Origin: Pleurocapsa sp. PCC 7319
GTDB taxonomy: Bacteria; Cyanobacteriota; Cyanobacteriia; Cyanobacteriales; Xenococcaceae
Direction: 5' to 3'
Assembly: GCF_000332195.1 (NCBI RefSeq)
Contig: NZ_KB235922.1
Location: forward strand, 6,049,322 to 6,113,321
DNA length: 64,000 nucleotides
This document shows, one piece after another, positions 57,309 to 64,000 of the stretch. How positions within the stretch are numbered: position 1 is the first letter of the stretch; the number at the start of each line of letters is the position of its first letter. A model generated the notes under the pieces. It made no database searches and had not been told where the DNA came from. It saw nothing but the letters and a program-made list of their open reading frames with translations. Both the position numbers and the translations under genes were made by a program.

Positions 57309-59771
57309 ATGACTGGCAATTATTCCAAAGAAACAGTTGTTAATACAGAACCCTATATCGAATTAGATAATCAAGGTCAAAAAAAGACTCTCTTTCTTAG
57401 CAAAGACATTAACTATTTGGGACGAGATCCTCAATGGGCCAATATGCAAGCTCCCAAAGAATGGAACATCATTTCTCGCAAACAAGCAATTATTGAAAAA
57501 GAAGGTAACAATTTTCGCATCTATGATGGCGATCGCCATCATCAAAAACCCAGTGGCAACGGTATTTTTCTCAATCAGTCACGAATTAATTTGACAGAAG
57601 GGCATATTCTCAAAAACGGTGAACAACTTCATATCGGTCAAGATCCCCGCCAGCAAATCATTTTAACCTACTATAATCCCAAACGGGGAGAGATGACTAT
57701 GCCTAGCATTCGTCGGCTCAACCTCAAGGGATTACAAAATTGGCCCGTGGAGCTAGGAAGATCTCCTAACCCCCACAGCACTGCCTCTATGGAATTGGAT
57801 GCGCCGACTGTATCTCGTCTTCATGCCACAATCAATCCGGATAGTAAAGGTCGTCATATCATTCATGATCGCAGTAGTAATGGTACTTTTGTTAACGGTA
57901 ATCGAATTGAAAAGCCATATTTGCTCAACAAAGGCGATACTGTTCAAATTGGGCCATATGTCTTGCTCTACACTGGAGAATCCCTAGAGTTAACCAACGC
58001 TAACAATCAGATTCGTCTTGATGCTCATGAATTGACCTTTATGGTTAAAGACAAGAAAGGAGAACAGTTTACCATTCTCAACAATGTCTTTTTAGTGCTG
58101 GAACCAGGACAATTAGTGGCATTTGTTGGCGGTAGTGGTGCCGGAAAGTCAACTTTAATGAAGTCTTTATTGGGAATTGCGCCCATCTCCTCTGGGGCAG
58201 TTTATCTCAACGGCGATAATCTTCGCAAAAATTGGCCAATTTATCGTTCTCAAGTGGGTTACGTTCCTCAAGATGATATTATCCACCGTGACCTGACAGT
58301 AGAAGAGGTTTTGCGTTGTGCTTGCCAATTGCGTCTTCCCCCCGATACTGATATCAACCAAGTAATTGTTAATACCTTAGAACAAATCAAGCTTTCTCAT
58401 GTCCGTAATACCTTAGTGTCCAAGCTTAGTGGCGGACAACGCAAGCGGGTTAGTATTGGAGTTGAGTTACTAGCCGATCCTAAATTATTCTTTTTGGATG
58501 AACCAACTTCAGGTCTCGATCCTGGTCTTGATAAAGAGATGATGCTGCTGCTACGAGAGCAGGCTGACCGCGGTAGAACTATTGCTTTAGTGACTCATGC
58601 TACAGATAATATTGGCATTTGCGATCGCATCGCTTTTATGGGATTGGGGGGCAATCTCTGTTACTATGGACCGCCGGAAGAAGCCCTACCTTTTTTCCAA
58701 CGATATACTGGTTATTTCGCTGACGAAAAATTTAGTGATTTTGCTGATATTTATATCGAATTGAATAAAGGCAAAAATAAAATTGCGATCGCCGAAAGAG
58801 TCAGCTATTGGTCTAATAAATTTGCTAGCTCTCCTGAGTATAAATCTTACATCCAAAATTCCCTGAGTCCAGGCAAAGAAAACCAGCAAGTTGCCAAATC
58901 TAACAATTCCAAAACAGGAATTTCTCCCTGGGCACAACTATCTTTGCTCTGTAAGCGTTACTGGAAATTAGTTAGCCGAGATACTACTAGTTTAGTATTG
59001 ACACTACTATCTGGTCCAATTACTATCGCTTTAACTGGTCTACCTCTCCGAGATCAACAACCCTTGAGCATAGCAGATACCCCCAGCTTCACTCAGGCAT
59101 CATTAGCTCTAAGTTTACTATTTGTCTTTAGCTGTGTGGCAATTTGGATTGGACTATCCAATGCGATTCGTGAAATCGTTAAAGAATCAGCTATCTATTT
59201 TCGTGAAAGGTTGCTCAATCTAGGATTATTGCCTTATCTTACCTCAAAATTATTGATTCGAGGGGGTTTAGCTCTTGCTCAAACAATTCTGATTACTGCG
59301 GTAGTATTACTAGTGTTTAAAGCTCCAGAGTCCCAATTGATTCCTTGGTTTCTAGGTTTTGCCATTACAACTTTTTTAACTCTTTTAGCTAGTACTAGTC
59401 TCAGTTTAATGCTCTCAGCATTTGTCAAAACTGAAAATGAAGGCAACGGCATCCTTCCCTTAGTAATGATTCCACAAATTATATTTTCCGGAGTTTTGTT
59501 TACTCTAGAAGGGTGGTCGGGAAAACTTTCTTGGCTAATGCTTAGTCGCTGGTCAATTGGTGCTTATGGTTCATTAGCAGATGTAAATGCTATGGCTCCA
59601 CCTTCCAATTCAGGTTTAAGTGCAGAAATACTCAACGAAATTTTTCAAGCTACCCCAGTATATGAGGCAACCTGGGAAAATCTAGGTCTAAATTGGGGCA
59701 TCTTAATTGCTCATACCTTAATCTACTTAGTTATTGCGCTGATTGTACAGCGTCGAAAAGATATTTTTTAA
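57309..59771 (+). CDS. FHA-domain ABC transporter (ABCG-like, fused)
   Basis: An 820-residue half-transporter. FHA domain 1 (~24-105; LGRDPQWANM and ISRKQAIIEKEGNNF) and FHA domain 2 (~135-220; LGRSPNPHST, VSRLHATINPD and SSNGTFVNGNRIE) bind phospho-Thr. The nucleotide-binding domain (~245-460) has Walker A GGSGAGKST, signature LSGGQRKR and Walker B LFFLDEPTSGLD. The C-terminal ABC-2 membrane domain (~540-815) has six helices. FHA input suggests control by a Ser/Thr kinase. It lies beside the exopolysaccharide genes, so it may export a glycan or lipid; the substrate is unknown. Confidence 0.93.
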   Translation: MTGNYSKETVVNTEPYIELDNQGQKKTLFLSKDINYLGRDPQWANMQAPKEWNIISRKQAIIEKEGNNFRIYDGDRHHQKPSGNGIFLNQSRINLTEGHILKNGEQLHIGQDPRQQIILTYYNPKRGEMTMPSIRRLNLKGLQNWPVELGRSPNPHSTASMELDAPTVSRLHATINPDSKGRHIIHDRSSNGTFVNGNRIEKPYLLNKGDTVQIGPYVLLYTGESLELTNANNQIRLDAHELTFMVKDKKGEQFTILNNVFLVLEPGQLVAFVGGSGAGKSTLMKSLLGIAPISSGAVYLNGDNLRKNWPIYRSQVGYVPQDDIIHRDLTVEEVLRCACQLRLPPDTDINQVIVNTLEQIKLSHVRNTLVSKLSGGQRKRVSIGVELLADPKLFFLDEPTSGLDPGLDKEMMLLLREQADRGRTIALVTHATDNIGICDRIAFMGLGGNLCYYGPPEEALPFFQRYTGYFADEKFSDFADIYIELNKGKNKIAIAERVSYWSNKFASSPEYKSYIQNSLSPGKENQQVAKSNNSKTGISPWAQLSLLCKRYWKLVSRDTTSLVLTLLSGPITIALTGLPLRDQQPLSIADTPSFTQASLALSLLFVFSCVAIWIGLSNAIREIVKESAIYFRERLLNLGLLPYLTSKLLIRGGLALAQTILITAVVLLVFKAPESQLIPWFLGFAITTFLTLLASTSLSLMLSAFVKTENEGNGILPLVMIPQIIFSGVLFTLEGWSGKLSWLMLSRWSIGAYGSLADVNAMAPPSNSGLSAEILNEIFQATPVYEATWENLGLNWGILIAHTLIYLVIALIVQRRKDIF

Positions 59772-60254
59772 TTAGACCTGCAAGAAAATAATTATTGAAA
59801 GTTGCTTGAATTTGTTTCTTGCAATAGTTCTTGATTGCACTAAGTTTATGAGAATGAAAAAACCAACTTCAGTATTTCTGCTGGATTTAACCAAAATTTA
59901 ATACTCCTAGTAAGTTCTCTTTTGCCGAAAAATCTACTACGTATTCTTTGTTGCACCTTACATATTTTCTACTAAAGTTTTTTACCTTTTTCTGTATATT
60001 CAATGAAGTTCACATGAAGAGATTGACAGTTTGGTAAACCTAGGTTATACATTAATTTATACCTTAAGTGATATTACGTAAATAACAATACTTAGTTATT
60101 ATTAACTAGATATTTATTAATATTTTTTAAAGCCGAGAAATAATTACTATCAAGTTTTTTACCAGCTCGGTTAATTGTCAAGAGTGGTGAGTGATAATCC
60201 TTGGATTCAAGCATTCTCAATTCTGAACTCAAAAACTAAATCAAAAGGCAAGTT
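59772..60254. other. Intergenic region with a loose hairpin
   Basis: A 9-bp inverted repeat, TGCAAGAAA at 59779 and TTTCTTGCA ending at 59823, follows the ABC gene, but its 27-base loop makes terminator function uncertain. The rest is AT-rich and should contain the promoter of the polysaccharide genes. No gene is seen. Confidence 0.4.
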
Positions 60255-61736
60255 ATGTTAGACAAGTTTTCCAGTCCTCCGGACTATACAGTAGATAAAG
60301 GTTATTTATCTAATGAGATAGCTAAAGGTAGAGACCTCAGATCTCCAGGTCAGCTGAAGTTGGCCGAAAAAGAGTTGTCTTACAGACTGAAAGTAGTTAT
60401 TTTGCTGATGCTAGACAGCCTAGCACTTTGGTTTAGTTGGTCTAACGCCGATGTTTTCAATTCGCGGATGTTGAGTGTAGATGCAGTTGAACTAGGACTG
60501 GGAATCAACAGTTTGTTTCTAACTGTACTGATTTTCATGATCTTTCTTTTTTCGGTTAGCGATTTATATCGCAGAGGAGATAAAAGTAGAAGTATTTACA
60601 GTTCCGTTAAGGCAGTATTTCTAGCCCATTTAGCTATTGTCCCGATAGTGCTGAGATTTTATGAAGTTGATATTCTCTATCAACTTGCTATTGTAACTTT
60701 GGTGACAATGGTGTTGATTTCTTTACAACGTCTAACCTTAAACTGGATTTGGGCTTACATACGTCAAAAACATTTCCCCTTAAGACAAAAAATACTTTTG
60801 ATTGGTAATCAAAAAGAATTAGAAAGATCTAAATGTCTTTTAGAAAGCAGTGAAGTTTTTCAAATTGCTGGTCAGCTCAACTTATCTGACTTTGAAGATG
60901 ATGAATCTTTGAATTTAGCTTTAGATAGGATTAACCATAAAGAATTAGATGAAGTTTTTATCTGCTCCTGGGAAGCAGTTCAAGGAGCAGCCAGCTTATA
61001 CTGGAAACTTAGAACTATAGGTGTTAATTGGCGAATTATACCAATAAACATTCAACTGCCAGAAAGACAAGTTGAAATGGCCACTATCTTGGGAGTACCG
61101 ACGATTAGATTTAGCAATTCGGCAATCGTCGGTATGGATTTTTTCAGCAAGCGTATTTTTGATGTGTTTGTTTCTCTAATTTTATTGATGGTTATTGGTA
61201 TACCAATGCTGATAATCGCAGTTCTAATTAAACTGGATTCTCCAGGACCCATTTTATATAAACAAACTCGAGTTGGTCTCAATGGGAACTACTTTGAAAT
61301 CTGTAAGTTTCGTACTATGGTCGAAAATGCCAGTGAATTGCAAAAACAGTTAGAAGAACAAAACGAGATTCAGGGGGGGATCCTCTTCAAAATCAAGGAA
61401 GACCCTCGTATTACTAAGGTTGGCAAGTATCTACGCCGTTATAGTCTTGATGAACTGCCTCAATTATTCAATGTTTTGCGAGGTGAAATGAGCTTGGTTG
61501 GACCTCGTCCTCTACCGGTAAGAGATGTGGCTAAGTTTGATGACAACCATTTTTTCCGTCAAGAAGTATTACCAGGTATTACTGGCTTGTGGCAGGTTAG
61601 CGGTCGTTCTGATACGGGTTCAGATGGTGTTTTTAATTTAGATTTTGAATATATCAAGAATTGGTCTTTAACACTTGATTTCAAGATTCTGCTGCAAACG
61701 GTTCAAGTCGTTTTTGGTGCCAAAGGAGCCTACTAA
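60255..61736 (+). CDS. Polyprenyl-phosphate sugar-1-phosphate transferase (WbaP/WcaJ-like)
   Basis: A 493-residue initiating transferase of exopolysaccharide synthesis. Four or five N-terminal helices (~45-165) and a Rossmann-like middle domain precede the catalytic domain from KRIFDVFVSLILL. Typical motifs are FEICKFRTMVENA, YSLDELPQLFNVLRGEMSLV, GPRPLPVRDV and LPGITGLWQVSGRSD. It transfers a hexose-1-phosphate, probably glucose or galactose, onto undecaprenyl phosphate at the inner membrane. It is followed within 70 bases by the Wzc-like gene. Confidence 0.93.
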   Translation: MLDKFSSPPDYTVDKGYLSNEIAKGRDLRSPGQLKLAEKELSYRLKVVILLMLDSLALWFSWSNADVFNSRMLSVDAVELGLGINSLFLTVLIFMIFLFSVSDLYRRGDKSRSIYSSVKAVFLAHLAIVPIVLRFYEVDILYQLAIVTLVTMVLISLQRLTLNWIWAYIRQKHFPLRQKILLIGNQKELERSKCLLESSEVFQIAGQLNLSDFEDDESLNLALDRINHKELDEVFICSWEAVQGAASLYWKLRTIGVNWRIIPINIQLPERQVEMATILGVPTIRFSNSAIVGMDFFSKRIFDVFVSLILLMVIGIPMLIIAVLIKLDSPGPILYKQTRVGLNGNYFEICKFRTMVENASELQKQLEEQNEIQGGILFKIKEDPRITKVGKYLRRYSLDELPQLFNVLRGEMSLVGPRPLPVRDVAKFDDNHFFRQEVLPGITGLWQVSGRSDTGSDGVFNLDFEYIKNWSLTLDFKILLQTVQVVFGAKGAY

Positions 61737-61802
61737 GCTAAATACATAACAATCAAAATTCAGGATAAATAATTAAATATTTCAAATATATTATTAAAAT
61801 TT

Positions 61803-63989
61803 ATGGATTCTAACTTGCACTTAGAAGAATATATAGACTTTGGAAGATATTGGCAAGTTTTAAGACGGCGTTGGATACCAGCTACAGCAACTTTTGCCGG
61901 TATACTTGCCCTGTCATTAGTTGCCGCTTTAGCTTCTGAGGATGTTTATCAGGCCGAGGCTCAGTTATTAATTAAACCAGATCGAACTTCCAAGCTAATT
62001 GGTCTGGAAAATGGCTCCGAAGAAATCAAGGGGTTAACGCAAGACAAAGATCCTGTGGAAACAGAAGCGAAAATTCTTCAGTCCCGCTCAACCGTCGTCA
62101 AGTTAATTAGAGAACTAGGTCTTAAGGATGATGATGGCGAACCCCTTACATATAAGGATGTAGCTAAACATCTCAATGCCGAGCCAATTATAGGTACAGA
62201 TTTATTACAGATTACTTTTAGCGACCCCGATCCAGAGGTGGCTGTATCTTTTGTCAAACGAGCTTTAGAACTGTATTCAGAGGGAAATACTCTCTATAGT
62301 CGTAGTGAGACTGTAGCTGCACGAAATTTTATTTCTAAGCAGCTGCCTAAAGCAGAAGCTACTGTCAAAGAGGCTGAAGCTAATTTGCGTCAGTTTAAAA
62401 ATCGGAATCGTACTGCTAATTTAGTCGAAGAGACCACGACAACAATTGATTCGATCGCTACAGTTGCCAATCAAATCGATCAAACTGAAGCCGAATTGAA
62501 GGCTGTTAATGCTCGATACAGTAAGTTAACAAGTCAATTAGGCATGACCTGGCAAGAAGCTTCGGCAGTTAGTTCTCTTAGTCAATCTCTAGGGGTACAA
62601 CGAGTATTTTCCCAGCTTCAGGATGTTAATGTAGCGATCGCACAAAAAAGAGGTTATTTGTCTGATAATGCGCCTCAAATTGTGAGGCTAAAACAAGAAC
62701 AGGCAGATTTAACTGCTCTTCTAGAAGAACAGATCGCCAATACTTTGGGCGAACGGGGTCGAAATTTAGCTAACAAGGTAAACATATTGAGTTTGGGAGA
62801 ATTAGAGCGCTCCCAACTAGCTGACTTTGCTGACTTAGGACTACGCAAAGAAGGATTAGAGGAAAAATTAGCATCTCTCAAAAATACCTATGCTGCGTAT
62901 CAGGAAAAATCTGATAATTTACCACAATTACAGGAGCAGCAAAGAGAGCTACAGCGTCAAGTTGATGCGGCACAATCAACTTATGAGACATTGTTAGGCA
63001 AGTTGAGAGAAGCAGAAATCGCCGAACAGAGAAACGTGGGGAAAGTTCGTATCGTATCTGATGCTGCCATAGCAGAAGATCCCGTTAATCCTGATGGAAA
63101 GGTAATCGTGGCAGCAGGAGCTATGATGGGAGCCTTATTTGGGATGGCATTGGCTTTTATACTTGACCTCAAGGACAATACTATCAAGAACACTCAAGAA
63201 GTGGAAAGCATGTTTGCCTATCCTCTACACGGTATAGTGCCTAATCTGAATTTAACTGGCGATAGTAAACAGATGCGGCTTCCTGGAAGTGGCACAGCAA
63301 ACTTACCGGAGCAAATAATTTCCGATGTATCAATGATTCCTTTGAAAGAAGCATATCAGAATATCCAGGTCAATCTGAAGCTTTTAGATGCTGATGCCAA
63401 AAAACAAGTTATTGCCATTACAAGTTCAGTTCCTCAAGAAGGTAAATCTTCCGTATCAGCTAATTTAGCTATATCAAGGGCTCAATGTGGTCAGAAAATT
63501 TTGCTGATTGACGCAGATATGCGGCGACCGACTCAACATAATATTTGGGAAATTCCCAATCAAGTAGGTTTAAGTAACGTTCTCAATCAAAAAATTAAAT
63601 GGGAAGATAGTATTCAAAATGTAATGCCGAATCTGGATGTTTTAACTGCTGGTTCAATCTCAGATAATCCCATTGCTTTGCTGGATTCCTCCTTCATAAA
63701 AGCATTTATCGATAATGTATCAAAGCATTACGACCAAGTGATTTTTGATACCCCCCCTATAATTGGTATTGCAGATACTAAAATGATCGGCAGACTGGTA
63801 GATGGCTTTCTGTTTGTAGTACGTCCTGGAGTTGCCGATTATGGCAGTGCAACAGCAGCGAAGAAAATGTTGGATAGCACTGGACAAAAAGTATTAGGGG
63901 TAATTGTTAATGGAGCAGATATGAATAGAGAGCCATACTATTACAACAGTTATTATTATGCCAAAGATAATCTTGAAACAGCTAATTAA
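61803..63989 (+). CDS. Polysaccharide co-polymerase / tyrosine autokinase (Wzc-like)
   Basis: A 728-residue BY-kinase fused to a Wzz chain-length domain. The N-terminal Wzz part (~10-95) has a membrane helix, a long coiled coil (~165-405) includes the GNVR-like segment VYQAEAQLLIKPD region, and a second helix (~435-455) precedes the kinase. Walker A is SSVPQEGKSSVSANLAIS, A' ILLIDADMRRPT, and B VIFDTPPIIGIAD. The C-terminus has a Tyr cluster (EPYYYNSYYYAKDN) for autophosphorylation. With the upstream transferase it forms the start of an exopolysaccharide locus running past the window. Confidence 0.95.
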   Translation: MDSNLHLEEYIDFGRYWQVLRRRWIPATATFAGILALSLVAALASEDVYQAEAQLLIKPDRTSKLIGLENGSEEIKGLTQDKDPVETEAKILQSRSTVVKLIRELGLKDDDGEPLTYKDVAKHLNAEPIIGTDLLQITFSDPDPEVAVSFVKRALELYSEGNTLYSRSETVAARNFISKQLPKAEATVKEAEANLRQFKNRNRTANLVEETTTTIDSIATVANQIDQTEAELKAVNARYSKLTSQLGMTWQEASAVSSLSQSLGVQRVFSQLQDVNVAIAQKRGYLSDNAPQIVRLKQEQADLTALLEEQIANTLGERGRNLANKVNILSLGELERSQLADFADLGLRKEGLEEKLASLKNTYAAYQEKSDNLPQLQEQQRELQRQVDAAQSTYETLLGKLREAEIAEQRNVGKVRIVSDAAIAEDPVNPDGKVIVAAGAMMGALFGMALAFILDLKDNTIKNTQEVESMFAYPLHGIVPNLNLTGDSKQMRLPGSGTANLPEQIISDVSMIPLKEAYQNIQVNLKLLDADAKKQVIAITSSVPQEGKSSVSANLAISRAQCGQKILLIDADMRRPTQHNIWEIPNQVGLSNVLNQKIKWEDSIQNVMPNLDVLTAGSISDNPIALLDSSFIKAFIDNVSKHYDQVIFDTPPIIGIADTKMIGRLVDGFLFVVRPGVADYGSATAAKKMLDSTGQKVLGVIVNGADMNREPYYYNSYYYAKDNLETAN

Positions 63990-64000
63990 AAGCTGCTGAG

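Overview
The window is a stretch of cyanobacterial chromosome. It carries photosystem II genes psbD-psbC, the photosystem I assembly factor ycf4, the chlorophyll-pathway cyclase acsF, a chlororespiratory-reduction-7-like gene, dapL, a COP23-type gene and a DUF1822 family otherwise typical of cyanobacteria. The octamer GCGATCGC (HIP1) recurs throughout and heptamer tandem repeats are common. AT-rich intergenic DNA and many IS200/IS605-type remnants would suit a Chroococcales or Pleurocapsales-like genome, but the genus cannot be fixed from the sequence alone.

Layout. 0-4.1 kb: the end of a TrmH-type RNA methyltransferase, an alpha/beta hydrolase, a DUF559 protein and a CARDB-repeat protein. 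4.4-10.5 kb: a GH57 amylase-like enzyme, then an accessory zone with a TnpB element inserted at the GH57 stop codon, several palindromic repeats, a small exported protein and a frameshifted IS110 transposase. 10.5-22.3 kb: mostly housekeeping and photosynthesis genes (lysS with a KTSC tail, psbC, psbD, ycf4, a cyclophilin lipoprotein, a ketoacyl synthase, Uma2, acsF, a ferredoxin, an LD-carboxypeptidase). 22.5-34.6 kb: a DhaM-HPr-EI fusion, small membrane and DUF proteins, a GH104 lysozyme-like protein, an AT-rich membrane protein, SelO, a CRR7-like protein, an acyltransferase, dapL and rnc.

34.7-39.0 kb holds the most interesting locus: a divergent sigma-70-like protein, a DUF1822 protein and a membrane CHAT (caspase-like)-CHASE2 protein in one tight operon. 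A second sigma/DUF1822 pair, in the same gene order, lies at 54.4-56.8 kb without the CHAT gene. By analogy with CHAT-protease/sigma circuits known elsewhere, I infer a sensor protease that controls a sigma-like factor, with DUF1822 as the link. This is a hypothesis from gene order and motifs only. A TnpB transposon sits at the 3' end of the CHAT-CHASE2 gene and supplies its last codons.

40.4-51 kb: two TerD genes, glmU, two trypsin-like proteases next to COP23, a thioredoxin-like photosystem I accumulation factor, GNAT, DUF2993, a hydrolase, clpS and a CPBP protease. 51-64 kb: an orphan NDP-hexose 2,3-dehydratase with a glycosyltransferase, the second sigma/DUF1822 pair, an FHA-FHA-ABC exporter, and the start of an exopolysaccharide locus (a WbaP-like sugar transferase and a Wzc-like tyrosine autokinase). 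Across the window, heptamer arrays of TTACTGA start at, or run over, the stop codons of four unrelated genes.
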